Below are positions 55,073 to 64,000 of a stretch of DNA of 64,000 bases, piece after piece. Each line of letters opens with the position of its first letter. Position 1 is the first letter of the stretch. The stretch is from Zygnema cylindricum (lineage: Eukaryota; Streptophyta; Zygnematophyceae; Zygnematales; Zygnemataceae): NCBI GenBank assembly GCA_037447655.1, contig JBBHKE010000596.1, forward strand, positions 70,401 to 134,400. The letters are read 5' to 3'. The notes below the pieces were generated by a model that saw only the letters and a program-made list of their open reading frames with translations, did not search any database and had not been told where the DNA came from. The translations under genes were made by a program, and so were the position numbers.

Positions 55073-56857
55073 CTAGAATCTACTTTCCCTTTTGCATTTC
55101 CAAAAGTCAGCCCCATCCCTAACCTGCAACACATACCCGGATGATAACCCTTTTACAAGCACATCTTCCCAAGCGACATCACACCATGTAGTGATGTCAA
55201 ATCCATCCACCCCCAAATATTCCCAAACAACACTAGTCCCCACTAAGTTCCTCATAAGATCTACATCTTCCGTACTCATATTTTTATCCATGATAATTAC
55301 CCAACTTTCTGAACTTCCCTCACTCTCTCCCATGGAATTCTTTCCACTATCACTTTCTAATTTAATTCCCAATAAATATTTATTCTCCCCTAAACCTTTA
55401 ATCAAATATTTCTCTTCTCCCCTATCCTTTAAAACCTCTTCGAGTTTCACTTCTCCCCTTTCCTCGGAATCCGTTGAAGTCTCCCTTTCCGACCAGTTTT
55501 CTGTTTCCCTATTGTCTATAAAATTATCCTCATTAATTTTATCTTTCCCGTTTTCACTTATGGATCCTAGATCTGACTTTCTCATTTCTAAATCATACAC
55601 TCTACACTCCTCGACATCCTCAAGTACCTCTTCTCTCTTTACTTCCCTTATACCTCCAAAAGCACACTGTTGCCTTCGAGCAATTTCTGTGTACTTTTCT
55701 CTCTTCCCCATTCTACCGATGTGAAGAAGCTCCAATTTTTCTTCATCCTCTTTCTCCTCTTCCTCTTCGTCCTCCTCATCCACATTCCAACTTCTAAGTT
55801 TTTCCAAACAAGGACATTCCTCTATATAATGACCCGGTTCCCTACAAAATATGCAAACCCTTTTTTTCAAAGCTCCTCTGTCTTTTCCTCTCTCTCTTTT
55901 TCCACCAAAGTTCCGATAAGGTTTACCTTTGTCTTTCTTCCTCTCATCACGCTTCTGTTCGTCACCACCGTTCCTCTCATCACGCTTCCGTTCGTCACCA
56001 CGGTTCCTCTCATCACGCTTCCGCTCTTCACCGCCGTTCCTCTCATCACGCTTCCGCCAATCACCAGCAGCTGAAAATGCATTGACCCTGTCCCTTCCCC
56101 TACGAAGCTCCAAAGTGCTTTCCCTTAGAAGAATTATCCCCATGGTAAAGCTCCAAGTCCATGAGGAGCCATCCATTGCCTATATACGACAAATGATGTT
56201 TTCGTACTCACTTGGGAGTTTCATAAGTCGTGTATTAATCTTACTCTCATCAGATTCTACATATCCCTCACTAGCTAGCTCAACATATAACGCAGCAATA
56301 TCATTGCAAAACTCTATCATGCTACCGCATTTGTAAACGTAGGCCTCTATTTCCTGTTTTACTAATTGCTGCCTTTGAATACTCTCACTCTTATAAATCT
56401 GACTTAGTGCTTCCCATATCTCTGAAGACTTGGTTAGACTTAAAACGGTGATACCTATCGACTTAGACACATATCTAAGTATGAGATGTTTTGCTATAGT
56501 GTTTTTGTATTCCCATATTTTTCTGTCATTTTCTTCAGTTTTTATCCTTACATGTGATACCATAGCTGAGAGCCTAGCTCCCCTCACCATAGGTGTCCCT
56601 TTTTCCTTCTCCCCTATTTCCCCATCCACGGAAAGATTTTTCCCTTCACCTTCCGTTGCATCTGAACTCCGGTTGATATTCTGGGCAGCCTCAGATGAAT
56701 CTCCATAGTAAGCTCCTCCAAAGCCAGGTGGCGGACATCTCACTTGTCCCGCAACAATTCCCCATAAGTGCTTCTCGAAAAGCAATCCCTCCATTGTAAA
56801 CGCCCAATAAGTGAAGCCTGTTCCATCAAACATAGGCACCCTAGATGGTGGGCCCAT
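55073..56857 (-). pseudogene. A3 Gag fused to pol remnants, interrupted by one amber codon
   Basis: From the ATG at 56857 one frame spans 595 codons with a single in-frame TAG at 56180-56182, where A2 has a Gln codon. Residues 1-60 match the Copia gag N-terminus (MGPPSRVPMFDGTGFTYW), then the UBN2 gag core (SQIYKSESIQRQQL, LPSEYENII), a basic linker with four copies of a KRDERNGGDE-like decamer, and the CCHC knuckle CIFCREPGHYIEEC. After the knuckle come an acidic stretch with ECRVYDLEMR (integrase-linker-like), EEKYLIKGLGENKYLLGIK (RT-like) and SGYVLQVRDGADFWKCK (RNase H-like). Protease, integrase core and RT catalytic motifs are absent. The frame is kept across each deletion. Gag could still form particles if the amber codon is read through, but that is unproven. 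Confidence 0.8.
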
Positions 56858-56861
56858 AACC
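56849..56861 (-). other. Primer-binding site of A3
   Basis: GGTTATGGGCCCA, half-tRNA initiator-Met type, containing the gag ATG (56857-56855). The LTR end before it reads TTTTA instead of TTTCA, a point change. Confidence 0.75.
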
Positions 56862-57229
56862 TAAAACTTTGAGACCTCCATTGGTCCTCAGAGTAAGCAG
56901 ATCCAAAAAGAAGTTTATCTACATAATGCCGACTCCAAGTTGATATAAACCCAAATGACTGACCCCTTGACAATCAGAACCCAAATATAGATTCACCTTG
57001 TGAAATAACACTTTCTGTGTGGTCAGTTCCACCACAGAATGTAAAGTTAGAATATGAGATTTGGACACATTACCCACTTTGACTTTCCCTTAGAAATGCA
57101 GCCACCCTGGCAGACAAAAACTCTGACCGAATACACCACTCTGTAGCGTGGACTTCCCTGAGTCCGCAGCAAAAAGAATCACTGAAAATGGTCAAGTAAA
57201 TTGATAGTTATGGCTGGCCAAAGTTTGCC

Positions 57230-57237
57230 ATTTATAC
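57230..57237 (-). promoter_or_regulatory. TATA box of A3 5' LTR
   Basis: GTATAAAT on the minus strand, about 370 bp before the LTR end and about 107 bp downstream (sense) of the GTAC cluster. Conserved at the same place in the other family A LTRs. Confidence 0.6.
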
Positions 57238-57343
57238 AAGGTGCTCTCTGGGAGAGGCAGCTATCTACCCAAAATTTTCTAAGTCCTATTCCACCTCTAA
57301 AACTCTATCTACTGAAGTATGGCACCAATCAAATTACTGTGTC

Positions 57344-57391
57344 GTACAGAAAAGTACAGGTGCCGGTGTACTTTCTGTACGGCCATTGTAC
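57344..57391. promoter_or_regulatory. GTAC palindrome cluster in U3
   Basis: Five GTAC tetramers in 48 bp (57344, 57354, 57368, 57377, 57388); the first four form an imperfect palindrome of about 14 bp per arm. GTAC is the core bound by SBP/SPL proteins in plants and by CRR1 in Chlamydomonas. The function here is inferred. Confidence 0.45.
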
Positions 57392-57410
57392 GACATGACC
57401 AAAATGTCGA

Positions 57411-57480
57411 CACGTGTCAAATCAGGATTAGTTCCTGTAATCTCCGGAATTCTCGTAATCTAATGTTATCACGCCACGTG
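57411..57480. promoter_or_regulatory. Pair of G-boxes (CACGTG) in U3
   Basis: CACGTG at 57411-57416 in the palindrome GACACGTGTC, and at 57475-57480 in GCCACGTGTC, an ABRE-like context for bZIP factors. At least one is kept in almost every LTR of the window. Confidence 0.5.
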
Positions 57481-57754
57481 TCATCTGACGTGTCAAATAC
57501 CGTAAAACGCCAAAAGTACCTTTTCCGTGATCGCGGCGCCGATAGCGGCCGTCCGATCAAAACCGGCTATAATCGTAGCCGCTGAAATTCGACGCGCGGT
57601 ATTTGTTTCGCTATCGAAACAAATGCGCGATATTCGTTCTGTCCACGTACCGTACTACGCACTAATTCAAACTGTATCTATTCGCCGTTAAACGAATTAA
57701 TCTACATGTAACGATTTATACATTTACCAAATCTTATATATCGTACTATGTGTC

Positions 57755-57832
57755 CTAGGCCTAACGGTCAAAGCTAACGTCTATTTGAAATTGACGGGCG
57801 GCAGGTACCAGGATCAATTCCTGGGTCCGGCA
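57755..57832 (+). other. tRNA-like module in LTR (A3, antisense to element)
   Basis: CCAGG-ATCAATT-CCTGG (57808-57824) has the 5-bp stem and 7-nt loop of a tRNA T-arm, and GGATCAATTCC fits the Pol III B-box core GWTCRANNC. An A-box-like CCTAACGGTCAAAGC lies about 45 bp before it. The same module occurs in about ten other LTRs here. Not a functional tRNA gene: I cannot fit a full cloverleaf. Confidence 0.55.
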
Positions 57833-58402
57833 ATTAAGTTTTAGTAAATATATCTAATCCACCCCATATCTTCTCTAATGAGCTTTAGGCAGCCATGGCT
57901 CTAGCTCCCTATCAAGCCTTCAGTGACTACAACAAGAGTGGGGGCTTGGAGAAGGGAGTCAGGACAGACTGCCTTTGCTCTTTTTCTATAAAAGACCTAA
58001 AAAATACTCAAATATCAACATGGTGTACCCAGTGCCGTTTGCAGTACAGGTACATCGCTCATCGTTTTTAGGGTTAATGATTTATTAGTGCTACTGCAAA
58101 ATTATAAGCAATGATAGTAATAAGTGCAAGGAGACGTGGCAGGTTATAATCCACGCCCTTTAAGAATGTTGTTAACTCTATTTTGTGATTTTTGGCCAAG
58201 AAAAGTGGTATAATTTAACGATGAGCAATGTAGTTTAGATTTAAGTCTTGTTAAGACATATGTCCCTGTACAGTATACTACACCGCCAATCGCTATTAGC
58301 GTACCAATTTATTTAGCGTATAGGAATAATTACAGTTAGTAACGCTAATTAGGAATTTGGAATTTTTTTTTTTTAAATATTCATTCTAATTGTTTGCTAT
58401 CT

Positions 58403-59367
58403 TATCCACTCTTCGTTTCACCCCGGCTCAGTTCACCACGGCCCTTAGATTCCGGCTTGGCCTCCCTCACCCACCTTTGCTTGGCTCACTTGTTTGCTCT
58501 TGCGGCCACGTTCTCGAGCCCGATAGGGTCCATTTACTTCGTTGCTCCCATGGGGGCGAGTCGATTCATGCGCACGACACGATTCGAGACACCATCGCTA
58601 CTATCGCTGCTGAGGGGTGATTTTCTGTTCGTCGCGAGGTCTCTCACATTATTTCTTCGCGTCGGATCGACCTTGTATTACTTGATGGTGCGCGTCGTAC
58701 ATTTGGTGACATTGTTTTGACGAACCCTACCTCAACTACAGTCGTCAACCAAGCGGCTCGGCATATGGGAGTGGCTGCCCGTGACGTAGCTAAAAGGAAA
58801 GAGCGTGACTATGCCCATCGCGACGCTATGGATGGCTTCATTCCGATGGCGGTCGAGATATTTGGTTGCTTGGGTGTGGCTTTGGACGAGTTTTTCCGTA
58901 CTTGTGGTCGTCGCTCGTTTGAGAGGCGAGGACCTGGGAGCCCTCCTGTTTCAGTCCTTACTTCCTTTTATCGTCAACGTTTTTCCGTGGCCCTACAACG
59001 GGTGATGGCTTCTATATTACTTCGATCGTCTATTACCGTTATGGATCGACAGCGTGTTCCGGAACTTCCTCCTTGAGCTCCTCCGGGATTCGGGGACTTA
59101 CGTGGTTGTTTTCCGTAAATTTTTTAGTTATGTTGGGGGTTTTTTGGTTTGTGTTAGCTTTTTTCTTTGATGTTTTGTTTGTTGGATTTTGATTTTTTGG
59201 GTGTTTTTGATTTCCCTGCCATCCTTTCGTATTTTCGTATTTTTTGCCTTGAATTTCCCTTCTGTTTATTCCCTTGTTATGTGGTTTTTCAGTTTTAGCA
59301 AAGCTACTTCCTTTTGTTCTTATAGACTTAGATGGTTTACCATCGCGCTTTTTAATAAAGTCGGCCA
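58403..59367 (+). pseudogene. LINE copy 5, last array copy
   Basis: Same domain order as copies 1-4, with a TGA after IAAEG and a TGA near 59074. After GTCGGCCA its 3' flank (AGTAATACTT) differs from all other copies, so this is an independent insertion end or the array border. Confidence 0.8.
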
Positions 59368-61312
59368 AGTAATACTTATTTGGGTCTTTGAAAAGATTAA
59401 ATGTTGGTCGAAAACATGCTTACACTAATACAGGTACATGTACAAAATCTGTCAAATCGCACACAAATCGTATGTTCACACGCTCGAAACGCCGTTGTCG
59501 GACGAATATGTGCGATTGTCATTTTTGACAACCCGATTTTATCCCTTTTTTAGAGCGCATATTCTCATGCGTCTGTGGTTACTAAAACTCATTAATTATA
59601 CTTTTTCACTTAAAAAGGTACAGTTTTTTAAGGTTTGACACTAACTGTACACCACACTATTTAAATGACAACCTACTTTTGTTTTTTACGCTAATAGAAA
59701 AAAACCCTAAATGGCGTAAAGGAAAAAACAGAATGATTTATGCTATTTAAGAATTCGGGAAAATAAAAGCGGGACCAAATTAGCGTTCATTACGTTAATA
59801 ATGATTGGCGGTGTACTGAAGTAGAGCATCACCTTCAGCTGTAAAAAAATGGGGAGAGAAAACTAGAGCGCAACGGTACAAACAGTGACGCTTGCGCATT
59901 GAAAATAACTATTTTTATGGCGGTTTTGTTTGATCGCACTTGTTATCATAAATTGCACTACATATTGTGAAGAATATGCGCCATTCACTCAGGATGCAAA
60001 ACAAAGAGGAGTAATTTAAAGCATATTAACTCACTCCGATCAAAACTTTTAATTTTTTCATGGGCATTTGAGATTTTGAAACTTCTTTCGGTTTTTTTTA
60101 GGATTTTTTGTTGAGGCTTGATGCGAGTGCTTAGAAACTCTTAACGTCGTTTACTTCAATGTTAGTATTTTGGTTGTATGGTTGTACTGTTACTCATCCT
60201 ATGCCTTTCTGGCCAAGTGCAAGCTTCATTTATGTGCCACTCATTTATCTTATTGTTTGCTTTCCATTTCGCTTTATACGTACATGATTGTTTTCTGCCA
60301 TGTTCTACCCCTTTATCCCCTTGTATTTGTCCCATCGAGCTTTCACCAAATTTTTAAGTAAGGCGTTGGAACCCTAAGGATGGTGAATGGACTACGCTGC
60401 CCACCATCACTAGAGTTAGGGGGTTATTTGTGTTTAAGGATACAAGGCACATTGTCGTCTACTCCGTTAAATAGTGTTCCAAACACTATTTGATGATTCT
60501 CGGCAAAAAACAAGAGTGCGGTCGAAATTAGTGTTGTCGACTCTATTAACAATGGGCGATGTGGTACGCGCTTCAGTGTAGTCTATTGGTCTTGGTTTTG
60601 GGATGTTTTCGAAAAGAATTTGCAAAATGGGGAAGGTTCCCTTTTGTCCAACATGAAATGTGGGGATCATTGGTGGTGTGGTTAGTTGTCTTCTTCTCCT
60701 ATGGCGTGGCTGGATTACACTGTGTATCGTTCTTAGCGTTAGGGTTTTTTCACCATGTAAATCAACTTTTCTCTTGCACATTTGCCGGATTTTAGAACCG
60801 ATGGTTGGGATGAAAGGTAAGATTCGTTACCTTCTGGTGGTCTCCAAATGGAAATTGGACATTTTTGCACGGAGAAAAGTTGATTAGAATGGCGAATAAG
60901 ACTTTCATGATAGGAACGACTCACGGTGTAGTTTCTTCTGTCTTGCTACTTAATTGACTTCCTGAAGCAGGTAAGTATATGCGGTACCGGACAACATGGA
61001 CCAATTAGAAGCTTTGTTAGTCGAAGCTCTAATTTTTATATGACATTGTATCTCTAGAGCATGGGAAACCGTATAATAAATCATGATAGTAGGTGGGATT
61101 ATATATGGTGCAGTCGTCAATATGTAGCCTACAAATTACTTGCTTGTGACAACGGAAACAATTATTTCAACTTATTTGAAGATTGTTTAAATTTTTAATT
61201 TTTTTTTTTTGAAACATTCAAGGCATAGTCATTGGTATTCGACAGATTTGGAAAAACATGCGTATATTAGAGAGAGTCCCGAAATTTGACACGAAGGCAG
61301 AATATTATGAAG
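59368..61312. other. Intergenic stretch with one MITE-like block
   Basis: About 59646-59814 is a short family N relative: it starts TGTACACCACAC, ends GATTGGCGGTGTACTGA and contains GCTAATA motifs. The rest shows only short frames without known domains; a T run lies near 61200. Confidence 0.5.
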
Positions 61313-61916
61313 TTCTTCCTCCCAACTACGCGACGGCACCTGCTCCCCATCGCCATGTACCTCCAGATCTGATTTTTGTCGTCTTCCTCCCCACCCTGCG
61401 ATGGCACCTGCTCCCCGTCGCCATGTACCTCCAGATCTGTTTTTTGTCGTCTTCCTCCCCACTACGCGACGGCACCTGCTCCCCGTCGCCATGTACCTCT
61501 AGATCTGATTTTTGTCGTCTTCCTCCCCACTACGCGACGACACCTGCTCCCCATCGCCATGTACCTCCGGATCTGACTTTTGTCGTCTTCCTCCCCACTA
61601 CGCGACGGCACCTGCTCCCCGTCGCCATGTACCTCCAGATCTGATTTTTGTCGTCTTCCTCCCCACTACGCGACGACACCTGCTCCCCATCGCCATGTAC
61701 CTCCGGATCTGACTTTTGTCGTCTTCCTCCCAACTACGCGACGGCACCTGCTCCCATCGCCATGTACCTCCAGATCTGATTTTTGTCGTCTTCCTCCCCA
61801 CTACGCGACGACACCTGCTCCCCGTCGCCATGTACCCTCCGGATCTGACTTTTGTCGTCTTCCTCCCAACTACGCGACGACACCTGCTCCCCGTCACCAT
61901 GTACCTCCGGATCTAG
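61313..61916 (+). repeat. 68-bp minisatellite, about nine copies
   Basis: GTCTTCCTCC recurs at 61381, 61449, 61517, 61585, 61653, 61721, 61788 and 61857, with a first copy near 61313: period 68, with one 67 and one 69. Each unit also holds CACCTGCTCCCC and CCATGTACCTCC. Because 68 is not a multiple of 3, long overlapping frames arise on both strands; I do not call a gene. Confidence 0.9.
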
Positions 61917-62039
61917 CCTGCGGCCGCTGCCAACCGCACGCCCCACGGGCGAAAGCATAGGTGCGACCCCCATCCGTAATCCTTACATTCCTTCCCCCTC
62001 TTGTTCACCGCCAAACACCCCATTTCCTCTCACTAAAAT

Positions 62040-62105
62040 CACGCCACGAACACACACACACACACACGCTCACACACACACAACCGAAAAAAAAAAAAAA
62101 AAAAA
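62040..62105. repeat. CA microsatellite and A run
   Basis: Two CA tracts (about 62048-62082) followed by about 20 A residues. It lies about 110 bp before the LINE ATG. Confidence 0.85.
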
Positions 62106-62216
62106 GGACCACTACCATTTCCACCATCTATTTCCCATGTTTTCCTTTCCTCCTTCCCATTTCCCCCTTCCTCTCCCTCTATCACGTCCCATGCTTCTCC
62201 CTCTCATTCAATAACC

Positions 62217-64000
62217 ATGTACGGCCGTGCACCCTCACCTCTTCTCACTAGTTCACCTCCTCCACCTAAACCTCGCACACAAACCAAAACACGGATAGAA
62301 TGTAGCGGGTGTCATAATCATTTCACGAACGGTGCGGTATTGCCTGACATACAAAGAGTTGTCAACAATTTTTGGCCCAGAGCGGACCTTCCTCCAATAC
62401 CCTTTCTTCCACCATACTCCCGTCCGGACCTACGAGCGAAGATTGGGCATTTGTACGCGATTTAGACGTGCTCGGAGCTTATGATTTGGGGGGCCCCCGT
62501 CCGCGATTATACACGCGAATTCCCATGGCTGTGCGGATTATCGTGCAGGACGCCCTCCACCTTCCTTTGTCACGTATTTATTCGGATCCCGCGGATGTTG
62601 GACCTTGGCACCCTCCTTTTCATGTTTTCACTTTGGGTTCTAGTCTTACCTGGCCGTGGCGGTGGTAGCGGGGCCCGAGAACTATGGCCCGATGTCGACG
62701 TTTCCTTCGAGGTGATTGGCGGGCCCTTCATGCCGAGCACGAGGATCGAGTTGCGAGTGCTTCCTTCACACCACGTCGTACCTCTCGGACTTCAGATGTG
62801 CCATCTTCTTATCGTCGTGCAGTTCATTTGGGTCGAGTTGGTGAGCTCTCTCGAGCTGTTCGGTCCCTCCAGCCATTTAATCCTGCTCCTCGGTCTTTTG
62901 AGACTGTGGAGATTCTTCGGGCTCTTCATCCACCAGCTCCTACCCCACAATTCCCCTCTATTCACACCTTCGAGCCGCCAGAGTGTTTTATCTTGGATAG
63001 AGACTCCTTTATTAAAGCCCTTACGACTTCTCCACATCTTTCAGCAGGGGGTCCTTCAGGCACTGTTTATGAGCTATTTCGCGACGTTTTGCCTTCAGAA
63101 TCTGGTGCTCGGGGTTTTGATATGTTTTTTCGAGTTTGTTCCCTTATTGCGGCTGGCACTGTCCCTTCACGTATTTGTGATCTCCTCACGGCCTCCCGCC
63201 TCGTAGCTGTCACCAAACCCAATGGGGTAATCCGTCCTATTGTAGTGGGCGAGGTTTTGTACCGATTGGTGGCCTGTGCCATCTGCATCCAGCTCCAGCC
63301 CGCTTTCCATGATTACTTCTCTCCTCATCAGTTCGGAGTGGCAACCCGGGGGGGTTGTGAGGTCGTGGTCCACGGGATCCAGGCTTTGTTAGATGCCCAT
63401 CCGGATTGGTTAGTCCTCCAGGTGGATGTTTCTAATGCCTTCAACACAGTGGATCGGAATGCCATTTTTTCGGAGCTTATGGCTGCACCTTCCCCGATTG
63501 TCCGGAAATTTCCTTTTGTGAGAGCTTTTTATTCACTGAGCAGTAGCCTCTCTTTCTCTAGTGATGATAATTTGGTCCCTCTTTCCTCCACGACTGGCAC
63601 TCGTCAGGGTGATCCTCTAGGGGGCCCTTTGTTTGCCCTAGCCCATTACCGCGCCCTCCAAGCTTCCGCAGCTGCTTATCATTCTTGCCTCTTCCCTTCA
63701 GTTGCAGATGACACACACATTATTGGTCCTTCAGATCAAGTTATACCGGCCTATGATTTTTTCAAGGCTCGCTGGCCGAACTCATTCTTTCGGTCCAGCC
63801 CTCTAAGTGTGTTGTCTGGTCACCACGTCCTATTCCTCCTCCTATCACTCCCCCTCCTGGTTTTCAGACTCCTCCTTCTTCCGAAGGCATTCGTGTGTTG
63901 GGTTGCCCGCTTGGTTCTGATCCATACGTCACGGCATTCCTTGATTCCACTCTTCAGACAAATTTATCCCACGTGGACGACCTTCCTCACCTTTCTGATC
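62217..64000 (+). pseudogene. LINE with zinc finger and reverse transcriptase, broken, runs off window
   Basis: Starts at the ATG at 62217 (MYGRAPSPLL), with a proline-rich part and a C2HC finger: CSGCHNHF in the first frame, then RHTKSC-like HTKSC one frame away, so an indel lies near 62345. The second frame runs to 63770 with one in-frame TAG (62666-62668). RT motifs: KPNGVIRPIVVGEVLYR, VDVSNAFNTVD (motif A Asp), GTRQGDPLGGPLFALAHYRA (motif B) and VADDTHI (motif C, Asp-Asp). A one-base loss near 63771 shifts to a third frame with PSKCVVW and GIRVLGCPLG (thumb). No AP endonuclease precedes the RT. The array copies probably show the missing C-terminus of this family. Confidence 0.85.

Larger units (their letters stand above)
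53675..58020 (-). mobile_element. A3: gag-only Copia element (TR-GAG-like), 4.35 kb, in array unit 4
   Basis: LTRs at 53675-54832 (1158 bp) and 56862-58020 (1159 bp), target duplication TGGTG at 53670-53674 and 58021-58025. The uninterrupted site is visible in units 1-3 (GTCTGGTGTACCCAG). Sense on the minus strand, primer site at 56849-56861, polypurine tract adjoining 54832. The LTRs are highly similar, so it inserted recently. Confidence 0.92.
56862..58020 (-). repeat. 5' LTR of A3
   Basis: 1159 bp, starts TGTTGATATTTG in the sense direction. Contains the U3 blocks annotated separately below. Confidence 0.92.
45778..59367 (+). repeat. Tandem array: five LINE 3'-end copies at about 2.07-kb spacing
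   Basis: Unit starts at 45778, 47844, 49914, 51981 and 58403 (spacings 2066, 2070, 2067 and, after subtracting element A3 and its duplication, 2071). Each unit holds LINE 3' part, right end of MITE M2, second LINE 3' UTR fragment, an unrecognised spacer and a family N block. Units are nearly identical, so the amplification is recent. Copy 5 has only the LINE part and a unique right flank. Confidence 0.9.

Noticed and set aside
61313-61916. CRISPR array
   Set aside because: Repeats are directly head to tail at 68 bp with no unique spacers, and the genome is a plant's.
61258-61960. Long frames over the minisatellite
   Set aside because: They follow from the repeat composition; no start context, domain or splice structure supports a gene.

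Overview
This is plant nuclear DNA. Evidence: two spliced genes with GT-AG introns that match land-plant families (a mitochondrial-carrier-type NAD+ transporter and the 26S proteasome ATPase RPT3), and nearly everything else is transposable-element sequence (Ty1/copia LTR retrotransposons, MITEs, a non-LTR retrotransposon). I cannot name the species. The non-LTR element ends in a domain that looks like a restriction-like endonuclease, which is unusual for seed plants, so a bryophyte, lycophyte or fern is plausible, but that is inference.

Layout. 1-3256: a short LTR retrotransposon with no gag or pol (element T), cut by the window start and inserted in an older Copia LTR. 3257-5332: two LTR relics in opposite orientation. 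7106-24300: a nested complex bounded by the 5-bp duplication ACTAG, ordered LTR, LTR, internal, LTR, internal, LTR. Its internal regions are gag-only (TR-GAG-like) elements A1 and A2. An 8.7-kb Copia element with all pol domains, now broken (element B, 10867-19577, target duplication GAGAT), sits in the gag of A1. An opposite-strand Copia fragment (C, 12274-14749) sits in the RNase H region of B. 27828-34161: the NAD+ carrier gene, minus strand, 9 exons. 38219-39332: a terminal-inverted-repeat element with a MITE inside it. 39544-44706: RPT3, 5 recognisable exons, with one conserved exon not found.

45124-59367: an 8-bp-TSD MITE holds a 5'-truncated LINE. From it arises a tandem array of five LINE copies at about 2.07-kb spacing. 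A third gag-only element (A3, 53675-58020, duplication TGGTG) interrupts the fourth unit. 61313-61916: a 68-bp minisatellite. 62217-64000: the zinc-finger and reverse-transcriptase part of a longer LINE, probably of the same family as the array, running off the window.

The most interesting material is the Copia family. The LTRs share a tRNA-like T-arm/B-box module, a GTAC palindrome with G-boxes, and a primer-binding site that matches the anticodon region of initiator tRNA-Met rather than its 3' end. The gag start codon lies inside that primer site. The gag-only elements and element B share this organisation, which suggests mobilisation in trans. The two host genes show no operon-like or functional link to each other.
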